Shown piece after piece: positions 23,460 through 36,183 of a stretch of DNA of 64,000 bases; positions within the stretch are counted from its first letter, which is position 1, and every line of letters starts with the position of its first letter. The stretch is taken from NCBI GenBank assembly GCA_018257865.1, contig JAEUBA010000052.1, positions 62,001-126,000 of the forward strand, read 5' to 3'. The notes under the pieces were generated by a model. That model searched no databases and was not told where the DNA came from. It saw only the letters and a program-made list of their open reading frames with translations. Origin of the DNA: Stereocaulon alpinum. Taxonomy: Eukaryota > Ascomycota > Lecanoromycetes > Lecanorales > Stereocaulaceae. Position numbers and translations under genes: made by a program.

Positions 23460-25027
23460 AATGCTTCATCCTACGGATAAGCCAGGCACAAGGATAGATA
23501 AGACCCTCAAGCTGGGCCAAATCGTCGGTTGCGGAGGCCTAGATTTGTCCTTGCCTCGTGGGGTCCTGCCTGTGGAGAAAGATGCAGCCACGCGATAACC
23601 TGCCGCTACACGAGAATCTCCGGGGAGGGCAGGAGAAGTTCTCTCCAGGAGTTGTATAGCTCCAAAGACCTATTTCCAGGCTTCAGGGAAAGTTTTCTAT
23701 ACTCATGTCCGTGGGATTGAGACACATAGTGGCCTGTCACTCTGATGATCAGAGCCTCATGGGACAGTGAAGACGGCCATTGCTATGGCAGTGTTGCCCA
23801 ATATCTTCAATATCTAGGCCCCGAAGTGCATACCAAGGGGTGGACCACGCTCGATGTACCGATTCCGGACTCATGATGGGGATCTTACTAAGATGGGACG
23901 GGGGACTGGAGAGGAGGGCTTCTAGCTTTGGGAAGGCAGTGGGATGGCGAGCGCCTCTCGTTGAACATATCATCTCATGTTTGTTACCTTCCTTCAAGGT
24001 GATGTCAATGTCTTGTATGATGACGACGTCACGAATTTGCTTGATCCGGAAGGGAATGAGACGGAGTCTCCTTGATACCCAATCACTTCGAACATTCGAT
24101 ATTGATGACAAGTTCGGACAAGCTCAAGTGAGACATCTTATACATTGACCATTGCTGTTGTCCTCTGTGCCAAGAACAAGTATTCATACAAGGCTAGCAG
24201 TATATCCCATGCTACATTTCACGGCTGATCTTCAAAATGACAAGAACACCTGCTCACTCATAGACAGCAACCTCATCCCTCACACCACTTGAGTTGAGAT
24301 TGAACAGACCGTCGAAACTTCCCTAGGGTAAAGTGTGAAGAAGAAAAGAACGGAAGCGGATGACTTGAGGAGATAATGTGATGGCGAGGGGTACGGGTAC
24401 TGCTTAGAAAGGAACGATAGAATAGAGGTGTTTGGGGTGGGTGTAGTTATGCACTGGGGTTAGATGTGGGTTTGTGTGGGGATTGCAGGTGTTGAGGGTT
24501 GTGGGTGGGGGTGGGGGTGAGGTTGTGAGGCTTTTTGCCATGTGATACGAGGTGGTTTGTAGCTCACACTAGGCTGTAGTTGACCGTTTTCTGACCCAAT
24601 AAGCTGTGGCAATTGAACCCTATCTGGCACAATGGCTCGTTGGAATGGTAGACTTCAAGAACCTCATTGCTTGGGGACTGGTGACTTTGACACACGCTGG
24701 GTTACCATGTCATTAGTGGTCAATAGTCTTGGAACCTGCGACAACATATTTGTCTAAATGCCCAGAAGGCAACTCAGGTAGATGAATTCCCTTCCGCGTA
24801 GCGGCTCTAGGCGATAGACAGTCTAAAATACAATGGGTAGTACCAGGCACGTTGCATGTCAATCATGGTTTCATCCATCATGTATGGCATGCCGTTGTCC
24901 ATTGCTCTGAAATACCCTCCCACCATAACTCCAAGATGCCAGACCACTCTAGTAGCTATGCTTGCTCGCTCGCTCGAAAAGCAATCTGCGCCGTGTGTTG
25001 TGATAGATTAGATACAGAGCCCATGGA
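23460..25027. other. Intergenic with G-rich tract
   Basis: No gene is clearly supported, apart from the weak minus-strand frame at 23749-24111. At about 24430-24530 the plus strand is G-rich with spaced runs of three to five G, a possible quadruplex-forming tract. The right end is the 3' flank of the leftward deubiquitinase gene. Confidence 0.45.
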
Positions 25028-28000
25028 TTATCGGATAAATATCGAGTCGCCTTTTCCGGAAAGCGCCTTGGATCTATTTACATGGTCGATGCCGAGTAGG
25101 TCGTCACCGGTGGCTATTTCGTTCAGAACATCATCTGTGTAGCTTGATTAGTATGCTTGCTATACGGCTAGAGTAGCCAAAGGGAGGCTAGCACCCACCG
25201 TCATTCAGATATGTTGGCTTTGCATATAGCGCTCGCTGGACTATGGCGAACTTTATCTTGTCGAATTGCTTGCCCTTGATGCCGATCCGTTTGGAAAGTC
25301 GCACCTTAGTATCTTTGAAAAGTTCACCCTACCTATCATTAGTAGAAGGCAAAGGAATTTTGCTCTAAATTCTTACTCACACGCTTGATAAGAAATTTGA
25401 AAGGAACCCCATGCGACTTGCTTGTTTCCTTATCGAAGTGGAAGCAGTACATCGCCGTGTCTCCTTCTTCTGCGTTCTGCTCCTCTTCCGGTATCATCTC
25501 GGCGTACAGAGTGATGAAGTCATTCATATTAGTGACAGGGTAGTCTTCGAGCAGCTCTTTGTATACTTTGCCACCGTGAGCTTCGTATATTCGGACGTTC
25601 TGCATGATGTCGTCGTCAATGTTCGCTTTCTTCTGCAAGCCAATAAGAAGGTCGCGAATAGAGCCAGCTTTGGGGACAAGGATGTCGAAGGTTTCCTAAT
25701 CAAGTATTGTTAATTCACGACATTTCGCTCTTGAGGTCCAAATAGTACACACCTCTTTCGACATGCCTTCGGTGACCCATGTGACTTTGAGGTTCTTCTT
25801 TGTGTCGTACTCACTCAGACTCATGTCCAGAACCTCATAATACAGAGCATCATCTCGTTGATTGTTGTTGCTGTATGTGCCGAACTGGGGAGTGAGTATC
25901 TGATACAAGTTCTGGTTCGCGTTCCGCTTCACAGCCGTTCTAACCTTTCCTGTGGTTGCATTGACGGTCGAGAACCGAATATGCGTGGGGTCAACTTTCA
26001 GGTATTCGCCTACTTTGGCCGAGAACTGCTCGTACGACATCTTGCGACTCAAGTCCATTTTGAATACACCCTCGTCACCATCCCCAGTAACAAACCTAGG
26101 CGAGAAGTTGACAGTTTTGCGATTCAACAGATAGTCGTAAAACTCCCTGGCATCGGTGTAGCCACCAGCTTGTGATATTGTTGAGCTTTCCTTTTCTGAC
26201 AGCACCCTCTGGAAACATACGATGTCACCATCTTGAATCTCGGACTGAGCCAAGGTCGATTTTGGCTTCATTGGCTCAATCATCGAGTGCTTGATTTCTT
26301 CATAGAGTGCAACCGTGGGTGGTGTAACATTACCGTTGGTGAGACCATTGGTAAGCGGTGAAGTGCCATGCGACCAACCCATAACCTGCAGGATCATTGG
26401 TACCATGTCCGCTACCTTGGAGTGTTTCTTGATGTAAATGTGACCGACTCCCTTCAGGGACTGTGATTCAGCGTCAAAATACTTTAAGAATACCAGCAGA
26501 GGCGGGTTGGCACCATTCTGTAATTGCGTATCTGGCCATACGGGTTTGCCATCCTCGAACTGTGAAGCGTTTTCAACCCACAACCGCAGGGTCTTATCTC
26601 GGCTGCCGTACTTTGTATAGGCTTCTTCCAATGTCAACTCCGTTTCAGGTATGGGCTGATCTGGTCGTGTCGTTTTGTTTTGGCGGTTTACCATAACCCA
26701 AAGTCGTAGCTGTTCGGGGGGAACTTGCTGGCTTTCGGCTAGTGTTCTGGTAAATTCTGCCAAAGTTGATGATCGGAGCACACGGTAGACCTTGGGTGCG
26801 GATTCAACTCCTGCCTCTGCATCCCACGTTGTAAGATCGAAGCCCTGATAGGCTTTAAAGTTCTCTTCAATTACGACACCAACAGACAGATACAGATGTT
26901 GCTCTTCGCGTTCTTTCCGCTTTCGCTCTGCAACGGCTTTCTCTTCGTTGAGTTGCTTAGCTGGAATTTGTCAGCACCCTCAATGTCGGAAACACATAGT
27001 GCACCTACCAAGGTGGGTTGGCGTATCCTCTTCACTGACATCCTGAAGGATGCTCTGTACCCGGCTTTGCCGGATATAGACCAACATGTAGGCGCTCATC
27101 GACCGCTTGGTTGATATAGTCCTCGTGTAGGGATTCCGTACTCCTGTGCCATTCATATTTGCGTAATCACCGCCAAAGTTCTCTTCCAATGCCTCTTTCA
27201 CAGTCGCTCGTGTCACTCTGTCATCATCAAACTTGTAGAAATGACCATCTGCTGTCGGTTTCAGGAAAGCGTAGTAATGCCCAGCGTTGGAATCTCCACT
27301 ATGCACAAGGACACCGTGAAGCTGATAGATGTAGGGTTCTGATTTATCGGCACTGTCTGAAAGGTAAGGGGCAGCGTCAAACATCTCCGGAAACTCGTAG
27401 CGGTCGTTGACTTTCATCAAAGCCTCACGATTGACGTCGTACTCGAAGCGCTTGAGTTGGAGGTGGAGGACTTGAGGGAAGCTTTCGAATATAACGCCCT
27501 TCTTTGCGTCTTGCAAACCGTAGCCTTCGGCAAAATACTTATTCTCGCCGTCCATGGTTTCTACCTGAATGTAGTCCCTAAAGCTATCATCGAGGTTTTT
27601 GTTGCCACTGACGTTAAGCTGAATATCCCAAAAATCCTCTATTCTCGATGATTCGTAGTCGACGTTAATGCACGATATGTAGGTCTTCATCTTGCCCACG
27701 AACATCTTGGCTAAAGCGTTCTCAGCGTCAGTGCCCTTCATTCGCTCTTCCATCCGTTCCATTAGTATGCGTGACAACTCTTGAACATCCTGTTGCTCAA
27801 AAATGTGCTTGGTTTCCCAACCGAATGAGCCGGTAAGCTCTTGTGTTGATACCGCCTCATCGTTGCTCTGCAAAGAATAGAACAGTCTCTGCAACGCCCA
27901 AGCGCTGTTGGCTGTTTTGCGATCAGACTCGTTCTCTGTGGGTATCTGGTATACTGCCTGTTCTTGTTCAATATAATTCTAACCCGTGGAAAGCATCGCA

Positions 28001-29157
28001 ACATACCTTCCGGAAGGCATTTGTAAAGTATAAGGATTGTAGAAGCGAATTAAGGTAGCAAGTTGCGCCTTGGTTCTTGAGACCCACCATCCCGGTCTCC
28101 TTTTTCGAGTTGTAACTTGACACGATTAGCAAAGACACACAAGGGCACTGATGAGTGCCTACTTCATAAAATTGTGCCATAACACTCCAGTCGGATCTTT
28201 GTATATGCGGACGTATGCAGTGACATTGACGGCGTCATTCTCAACCATGGGCCGTCCTTTTTCTTCCCACTGCGCCGCGAAGAGCTTCCGTATCTCTGCG
28301 AACCTCGTGAAACCCCAGTCGCTCTCCTCCGCATTGAATCGGTGAGTCGCAGCTGGTAGCACACATCAGTTACGGTGTCACCTAAGGGTTTTGAGTCCGT
28401 CTCTTACTGTGTAGAGTGTATATTGACGGATCTTGCTTGTTCCATAGCACCAGAGTGAATTGTGCACAAGCATACCAGCCATCCACGGGCTTTGCGCCAC
28501 CTTCTTCGTAACCTTGCTCAAGGTAGAAAGAGGCGAAGTCGACATTGTTGCCGAATGGGAAAAGCAGTACTCTCCTAAAACACCGTCAACGCCTGGTTCA
28601 CCTCCCATCCCAAAGCCCTTCCGGTATTGTCCTGTCTTGGTCGTACATACCAAGGATGCCCACCGCATTCGAATATAGGTCCCCGTGCTTTCCTGGGCAG
28701 ACTCCTCCAGTCGTCAACAGTCCAGGTATGTGTGGCTTCGCTCTGTGTTTCCAGATCTGGTATTGGTGCAAGGAAGCGGGATTTCATAGCACCATCTGTC
28801 AGTGAGTTAGACATGAGCTTTGAATGGTCGCAGCACAGCTTGCGAAGGGGATTTACAATCATCGGCTAGTAATTCAGGCTCTCTTTCCTCTGGAGACTCG
28901 TCTGTGGTAATGATGGCCACATCTTGCTTTTCGTCCACAGGATCATAATCGTCTATGAGCATGTCACCACCGCCTCCAATCTGTAGATGACCCAGTTGGG
29001 TCTTCAAGTCAGCCACCGGGTCACCGCCATCCTCGGAATCCATGGCTGCGTTGTCGAGGTCGGTGCTTACAGGATCCATTTTGGGGAAAGGTACAAAGTG
29101 AAGGGGAGGTCGAAAGTCGGAGGTATTGTTAGCAACGGCCGCGAGCTTCTTTGTCAT
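25028..29157 (-). CDS. Ubiquitin carboxyl-terminal hydrolase, USP7/Ubp15 type
   Basis: Multi-exon gene of roughly 1,100 residues. An acidic N-terminus is followed by a MATH domain (HTWTVDDWRSL, DWGFTRF, VNVTAYVRIYKD). The USP domain begins GMVGLKNQGATCYLNSLLQS with the catalytic Cys. It continues with QQDVQELSRILMERME, FEYDVNREALMKVNDRYEFP and HSGDSNAGHYYAFLKP (catalytic His), ending SAYMLVYIR. The long C-terminal half matches the USP7 ubiquitin-like domains (LRLWVMVNRQNKT, DILVPKAGSIRDLL, IKFAIVQRALYAKP) and ends GDSIFIR. In yeast and S. pombe the orthologues (Ubp15; Ubp21/22) act in cell cycle and trafficking. Late exon joins keep phase: SKE/ETFD, IKR/GELFKD, LND/DDVLNE. The start could instead be the Met at 29079. 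It lies head-to-head with the PDK-like kinase gene. Confidence 0.93.
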
Positions 29158-29685
29158 GCGTAACGCGAGGCTTTCGCACAGCCACAGAGTACAAATGTAG
29201 AAGATTTTGCGGGAGCTTGTAGAGATTTATGGAATCATAGAGTAGGAATAGGTGGCTGTGGGAACATTTGTAGTATTTGTCGCGCAACAGATGGCGGGAT
29301 GATGACGATGGAGTATGCCAATTTTGGATGGCCTGGAGCTGCTCTGGGATAGCCAAGTTTCTACAACCATCTTTGCGCTCTAGTGCTACACGTACGATTT
29401 TCACAACTCCAGGCAACACAACGTGCAACAGTATGGGCTATCGTGTGCAGCTCAAGCAATCATTATATATGGGCTGCGCTTGCCTGCAGCATACTTCTCT
29501 AGGCAGGGGGTGGGGCTCGCTCGCTTCCCGAGGCAATCTTTCCTGACCGCCGTCCTCCGCATGCACTCAGATGAAGCTTCCCCAAGCAAACACCAGCCTT
29601 TTCTCTTACTCCACGGCTAAATGCGCTATCATACTCACCAGATGACTGAGCCATAGCTTAGTCTCCACTACATGGCAGCCCTATA
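29158..29685. promoter_or_regulatory. Shared upstream region of USP7-like and PDK-like genes
   Basis: 528 bp between two divergent starts. No specific element was recognised; assigned by position only. Confidence 0.4.
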
Positions 29686-31190
29686 ATGCAACGCCTCAGA
29701 CCACGGGGTCTCGCGCAATCCTCGTCAGTAATAAAGTCTTTGACTCCCCAAAGATACAATACCTCCGCAACAGCGCCATGGCGGCCTGCAGCAGTGCTTG
29801 ATGAGTGAGAGGCCTATCATTTCGGATTATATCTGCTACCTCTAAACTAACAATTCAAAGATGGGTTCAAAAGGAAGCTAGACCAATCAGCCTTCGGCAG
29901 CTGACGTTCTTTGGCCGTACACTGACGGAGAACCGCCTCATAAGCTCTGCCAACTATGTTCGAACGGAGCTACCCACCAGGTTGGCGCATCGTCTGCGTG
30001 ACATGCAGACACTGCCGTTCGTCGTCGTTACCAATCCTCACATGTCACACGTGTACGACTTGTACTACAGGGCATTCGAGAGGCTGAGGAGGGTACGAGA
30101 GATCAAATCTGTTGAGGATAACGAGAAATACTGCAAAGTCATCAGTGAGACTTTACAGGAACACTTGACTGTGATTCCGAGACTTGCCATGGGAGTTCTC
30201 GAGTGCCAGGGCCTAATGCGGCCCCAGGAGATGGATAAGTTCATGAATACGCTGCTGAGATCAGTACGGCAAGCCAGAGAAGACAAAAGCCTACAGTGCT
30301 GACTTCAACGCAGCGTATTTCTCGCCGTGTCATTGCCGAACAACATCTTGCGCTGACAGAGACTTTCAATGCCCCATGGCATTTCCCAAATGCTAAAGCT
30401 CCCGTGGATCCGAATGCCGAATTTGTGGGAGAAGTCTTTCTACGGTGTAACGCACGCGAGGTAGTCGACGCATGCTGGCTCCGGGCCAAGACCCTGGCCG
30501 AAGAGGCTTATGGTCCAGACTGTGCTATGCCAAGCGTCATAGTCGAAGGCCACCTAGACGCCACCTTTCCTTATATCTTGACTCATCTGCAGTACGTTAT
30601 TGGTGAAATCCTTCGGAACTCGATTCAAGCTGTGGTTGAACGGCGTCCATCTCCAAGCGATAGACCTCCGCCTATCGAGGTACTGATTTGTGAAGCGCCG
30701 CAACATGTGATCATAAGGATATCGGATCAAGGTGGTGGTATTCCCAATGAGATCATGCCAGAGCTATGGTCATTCAGCAAAGGCTCCAGAAGCCAAGCAC
30801 ACTTACGGAATCTCTCTCAGGTGCCGAAGATGGCTGCGACTATGCAAGAGCTGAGGCTCCCAAACCTTGATTCTGGAGCCCTGCCGAGCATAGAATCCTC
30901 AAAACATAGTCCATTGGATGGCTCTCTAAGTTCGCTAACATCGAGGCCACCAAATTTGAGACTTGGCGTGGGATTACCCATGAGTAGAGTGTATGCAGAG
31001 TATGTGTAACCGCACACCTTCCCAGTAGGTTGAAGTGGCATTGTAGACTAAAATCTCTCACAGATACTGGGCCGGAAGTCTAGAAATACATAATCTAGAG
31101 GGCTACGGAGTCGATGCGTTTTTCCAGATATCTAAGCTAGGAAACAAGAACGAGCAGCTGAGTACTAGAGCGAGTATGGATGCAGTCTAA
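29686..31190 (+). CDS. Mitochondrial PDK/BCKDK-family protein kinase (Pkp-like)
   Basis: Four exons (29686-29804, 29861-30263, 30314-30999, 31064-31190) join exactly to 444 residues. The N-terminus is Arg/Ser-rich and suits mitochondrial import. The regulatory four-helix part shows RPISLRQLTFFGRTL, ELPTRLAHRLRDMQTLPFVV and SRISRRVIAEQHLAL. The GHKL ATPase domain has the N box (GEILRNSIQAVVE), G1 box (ISDQGGGIP), an ATP-lid region enlarged by a Ser/Leu-rich insert, and the G2 box (GVGLPMSRVYAEYW). The end EGYGVDAFFQISKL fits the family. These kinases phosphorylate and switch off pyruvate or branched-chain 2-oxoacid dehydrogenase. The lid insert resembles fungal Pkp2-type members, but the substrate cannot be settled here. 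Intron 1 uses an AAAG acceptor. Confidence 0.9.
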
Positions 31191-31503
31191 GGTTTCGAGG
31201 TAGGCGTTGCATCTCTTCAGAAGCCTGAACAGCATTAGTGGTTGCCGACCGGTGTGAAATGCTGCCTGCTGGTTGTGACTGCACAGCATCACTTTGGGGT
31301 CGCAACTGCCGTCCTTGTGGGTTGCCAACTATATAGACAGCAACTCCTGGATTTCTCGCCCCAGCTTCTTCTCTCCCCCAGCGCTCCACATTTGCTTTCT
31401 ATCTGACGTGGGAACTGAACCCAAAGCATCCCTACTACTACGTGCAGTCTTCCAACAGCGATTACAGATCCAACAGAGTCATATTGCCAGCATCTGCGTC
31501 AGC

Positions 31504-34500
31504 ATGGACAAGTCAACGCCCGTAATAAGGCACCGGTCAGTTTATTATTGATGATCTGAGCGGTTTCAAGCCTGCTAACTTTGCTTCAGCGCCTCTCAGA
31601 GAGCTCTGCGAGAACTTTCAAATGGCCAGTCACAATTGGATCAAGAGTCCTTATACACAGACGATTCAAAAGGCAAATACAATAGGACGCCGACTAGGCA
31701 AGCTTTCCAGTCTTACGGACACAAGTCCTTGCCAAGGAGAGTTGGCCTCAGTGCTCGCCGCCCGCTTTCGAAGTCACATGGCGACCTCTCGAATTCGAGG
31801 CCGAAATCTCCGCCAACCTACAATATGACCGCAAAGTTGCAACAATTGGACCTCTCGTCCAGAATTTGTACGGAAGACAGAGAGACTCGCGTCTCGCCAG
31901 GTTACGACGGTCAAGGCTTCCCGAATCGTTCGCATATTCAACAACTTTTGCCAAGCTATCATGATTATTGTCCTCAAGCCTCTCCCAGTCAGTCGGGAAC
32001 GAACCAGTCTCATACTGGTGTATCAAATCATAGAAACTTGTACTCTTCTCCTCACACCTTTGGCCTCGGTACTTATCAACCTGGAGCAATGCCCACTGCA
32101 ATTAATATCCAAGGCCTGACTTCTGGTTTCCTTCAGCCTCTGGACTTTTGCATACCCTACGTTCGCTCTCATCCCAATCGTGTCGACGAACATGAGAAGC
32201 CTGCCCTCGACCATGCAGGACAAGGCCGCAAGGTTACGCACCTTGACATTTCAACTACATGGAACGGTCTCCGGGATGCTGAGGCACAAGAACTGTTTCG
32301 CATCCACCAGGCCTTCACCACGACTCTTGAAGGGATGCTTGCCAGAGAATTATGGCAGATCTTTCGGCAGTCCCTGCAGCAAGCCTCAGCTAGCGCCACC
32401 CATCCGTTGTATACCAGCGGGGTTGTGCGTGGTATCAGTTTCTGCCGCGATCAGTTAGTCGGCGAGATGGCTGATGCATTATACTCGTCGGAAGCAGACA
32501 TGGCCAAAGCCCGACTAGGGCTACTCCAGCTGTATCTTGCGACTAACGACTGCTTAGTCCCATACCGTATGGATGACTCAAGGGATACCTCTATTACAGT
32601 GCGCGTATACTGTGATCGAAACTCCGCTGTGCCTAGCCCAATTGTGGAAGCTGCATGGGTTCCAGATACTATCATGTTCAAGGACATCCACGACTCACCT
32701 TGCGAGGGCGAAGAATTTTCTATCATTCCTCAGTATCAGAGCAATTCGGCATTTGGAGCGGCTCGATTGTCAACGAACATCAGCTATATCATCTCTTCGC
32801 CCCATCATCCACTTACTTGGCTCACCTGGGACGATGCTACCGCCGGTTTCCGGGGTGTTGTTCCTATTTACTCGGAAACGCCAGGAAGTGAGCCTCGCAG
32901 CCACCGCGGCAACCCATGCACTGCTGTCAAAGAGCTTTGTATCGAGGTTAAAGCTATTCTCACGGACGACAATGGCTCAGTCCTGCGTTATGAGCGTGTT
33001 GTGCGCGCTTGCCTTACTCTCAATATCACTCCGTGGTTTGCAAGAGATAGTGCTCGCAGACCCTGCGATGTATCAACAGGACGTTATAGATATCAACGTA
33101 CAAAAGTGACTTCGGCGGACGAGCACTTCACCTCCGTGCCTGCTGCGCATCACTATCAAACAGGTGAGGAACCCTTGTCTGGTCACGAGGAATACCTCAA
33201 GACTGGTCGCTGTTCGCTACCGAATCGCGGCCGTCATACCGTTGATAGATGTAGCCAAGAGCACTCCATGCCGTCCCTGCCCGTCACTACACCAGCAGTC
33301 AACGCAATCGAATGCAGCATCCTTGCTCAGCAGCACGCTGATTTAGCCGCGAAATACGCTGATCTGGCTCAAAGACACGCCGATGCCGAGAAGCATGTCA
33401 AGCTCCTAGGTCTGCCTAGAGACTTCGGTGTGACTCAAATGCACCGACCAGACCTGCAGGTCTACTTTACAGGTCACCTTGACGCACCTTCGTCTGTCAA
33501 CCCTACCGGACGTCAGCGACTCCCCAGTGGATCTTCAACAAGCTCACGTACTTCAGGGTATACTTCACCATCTCCAATCCCTTATGCAAGGGATGCTACT
33601 CAGGACCCGATCGTCCATGCAAGAGATGCCACCCGGGACCTGATCCTCGGGCCTAGAGTTGCTCCTGGAGTTCAAATTCTACCTCGAGTCCACCAGGATA
33701 GATATAGGCCCCGGATTGCACCTGTGCCTACTGTCAACCAACCTGAAAACGTCAGTCCGCAATTTGCAGCTCTACCTCCACCAGCCCTCCCTATATTCCC
33801 GTCGCAGACCTTTGACGAGGTCTCTCAGTCCTGGGATCGGGTGCAAACACCACAAGGGTCCCCGGTCGATCGAAGCCACGTTTCTATAACACCTACAAAG
33901 TCTACTGAAGACGAGCCTAGTCCTTCAGTGTCCGGATCTCACAGCCGCAAGCGACGTGCTAGGTCGAGCTTAAGCGAATTGCTGCCTCCAAAGAAGTTCA
34001 GAGAAATTGGGATGGACTCTAGCCGAAAACCTAGTACGTCAATGATACTCAATCAAGAGGATGGAAAGGCTACAAATCAAAGTGAAGAAAACGCTCAGGA
34101 TGTCAGGTCCGAGTTGAGTGATCACACAGACATTGAAGAGACTGAGAGTGCGTTTCGTTTGAGCCATGCGGCAGCAAGGACTCCCTTCGGGCCACCGACT
34201 CCCAACTCGCTCAGCAACTCTTCTCGAGCTGTGTCGCTGGTACTGGCCAGCACCAGTAACGTTTCTCGTGTCCCTTCGAGTGAGCTGGACATCATTGTTG
34301 AGGAAGACCCACAAACACGCAAAGCCAGTCGTCAGGAGCAAGCGAAGTTATGGAATTTCCACTCCCCGTCTATGGATAGTGATAAGGAGAATCAGTTAGA
34401 TGTTGAAGCCGAAGATGGAAGGATGACTACAGAGGAGAAGCAAGCGATGGAAGAAGCCATTGAGAGAAGCATTGACGATCTTGTGGGAAGACTTGACGAG

Positions 34501-34578
34501 GCCTTTCTGGCTCATCCAAGCTCTGGCTCGAGTTCTGAAGATGATGAGTTGGAGGATTTGGTCAATTACGGGTTCTAA
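31504..34578 (+). CDS. Large Ser/Pro-rich protein, unknown function
   Basis: Two exons: a 32-nt first exon (31504-31535, MDKSTPVIRH) and 31590-34578, giving 1,006 residues with correct phase and a GCTAAC branch site. The first third is basic and Ser/Pro/Gln-rich. A more ordered middle (about residues 200-500) has LRDAEAQELFRIHQAFTTTL, RDQLVGEMADALYSSEADMA, LPYRMDD-like segments, and the Cys-containing KELCIEVKAI and VRACLTLNITPWF. A short heptad-like stretch follows (QHADLAAKYADLAQRHADAE), then long disordered Ser/Pro sequence with basic patches (HSRKRRARSSL). It ends in an acidic tail (SSSEDDELEDLVNYGF). I do not recognise the family. The basic patches and acidic tail suggest a nuclear protein, which is inference only. 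Confidence 0.78.
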
Positions 34579-36183
34579 ATTGACACAAAAAGCAACTGCT
34601 ACGAAGAAGGTTCGAGAGCGTACATCATGAAAGTATCACCCTGTTTTGCTACTTCAGCATCATTAGAAGAATTCGGCTTCAGGGCCCGAAAGTGTAGTAG
34701 GCACTATTGAGGGACTCTGTCATTATAGCTAGTCATGCATCAGTGTATTCTATGCATAGCATGAATTGAATTGGAATAAAGGTTTAAGGTAGTCTGCAAC
34801 GTCTGTCCACCTACGAAGCTCATGAACTTGAACAAACGGACGCTTCAGCCTTGGCAGCGAAGACGGCGTAAATTACAATACCATATCTGGCGCTAACAAG
34901 ATTTAGCTCAAACTTGCCCCTCACACAATCCCCGCAACCAACCATCCCTCTACCACATGCGTCCAGTACCATAGCCTTCATCACCAGAACCATAATCGGT
35001 GATACATCATCAGGGATCCTACCGAAAGTGCTGTGCGGGTCCCTTTCTACAATACTATAAGTGTAGGGCAACAACACCAAATCTAGCGCGCAGCTCCGGA
35101 CTGAAGCTTGCAAGCCTAAGGAGAGGTGGGGAGGAAGACCGGTGACCTTCATGGAGGTACGAGAGCTCTACGACAGTTCCTTATAGTCTAGCACACGTAC
35201 TAGGAGCGACTGCTCGAGTTTGAGCTCTTAAAGCATGGCGACCGCCAGCTGGACGACGCTCGGGCGACATTATATTGCACGACATCGATTGGAGGCGTTG
35301 ACGGGTTGGAGTCATTGCCGTTGATTTTTTCAGGACACATCCAGCTAGCTTGTGGATATACATTCGCGCTGAAGTGGGAGTGATGCACCTTGAGCTTCAG
35401 GATCAGCTTTGGTTGCAGAGCTGACTGTCACAATGCTGGGAGAGCCCACCACCTTGCTGGTGCCATAGCAAGATCTGCCATCATAGTATCTCACTGTACA
35501 GCATCGAGAGCGGAGAAGTCATGTAACCGAGGTCACATGACAACGAAGCAAGCTGCTGTCCAAACGCACCACGCCCCCAGTTGAGGGCTGGACAATTCTC
35601 TGCCAACAATGGGGATTTCATCTTGCATCGTCTGCCTATCACAATATACCAAAGGCCAAATTACAGACTTCTTTGGCCTATAGAGGGCGTCTCCACCAGA
35701 GAGGGGCAGGTATCTACAAGAGTGGTTGTCGGAGGTTGGGGCAAGAAGGGAGTGCCGTTGCTACAAATTGTCATTGCGTCCTGCGGTTTTCCTTATTGGA
35801 CCGCAGCGTCATCGTAGATAGCTATGACCCGTGAGATTTGAGATGCCTTGGCATTGGCCATGGGAAGACCGCCAGCAGAACGCTCTAAGATGGGCGGAAT
35901 AACTCATCGCAGCGCGACGACCATCGTAGAATGAGCTTTGCTGCCGGATCGACCGACGCCGCTCTTTAGGCCGACACTCAGACGAAGATCCAAAGAAACA
36001 GAGGATATCGCAAGAGGTCAATAATTGTATCAGGTAAGCACTCTATCCTCAGTGTTATCCTAAAACAAAGGCATTTTAAATTACGTGCGGCTAATTTTAC
36101 CCGATCCTCGATTAAGCACTAAGGTAACTTTGAGCGAAAACCATGAACATCACCACTACTGACCAGATGAACGCAGCAACTAC
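34579..36183. other. Intergenic 1.6 kb; possible 5'-UTR intron of the Ctk1 gene
   Basis: No gene is supported. Near the right end a strong donor (CAG then GTAAGC, about 36033) and a CTGACCAG acceptor (about 36168) could define a 136-nt intron in the 5' leader of the kinase gene. Without that splice, an upstream ATG at about 36142 opens a short frame (MNITTTDQMNAATTW) that overlaps the kinase start. Confidence 0.4.
34775..34780 (+). terminator. Possible polyadenylation signal AATAAA
   Basis: An AATAAA hexamer lies about 200 nt after the stop of the large Ser/Pro-rich gene. Fungal poly(A) signals are loose, so this is only suggestive. Confidence 0.3.
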
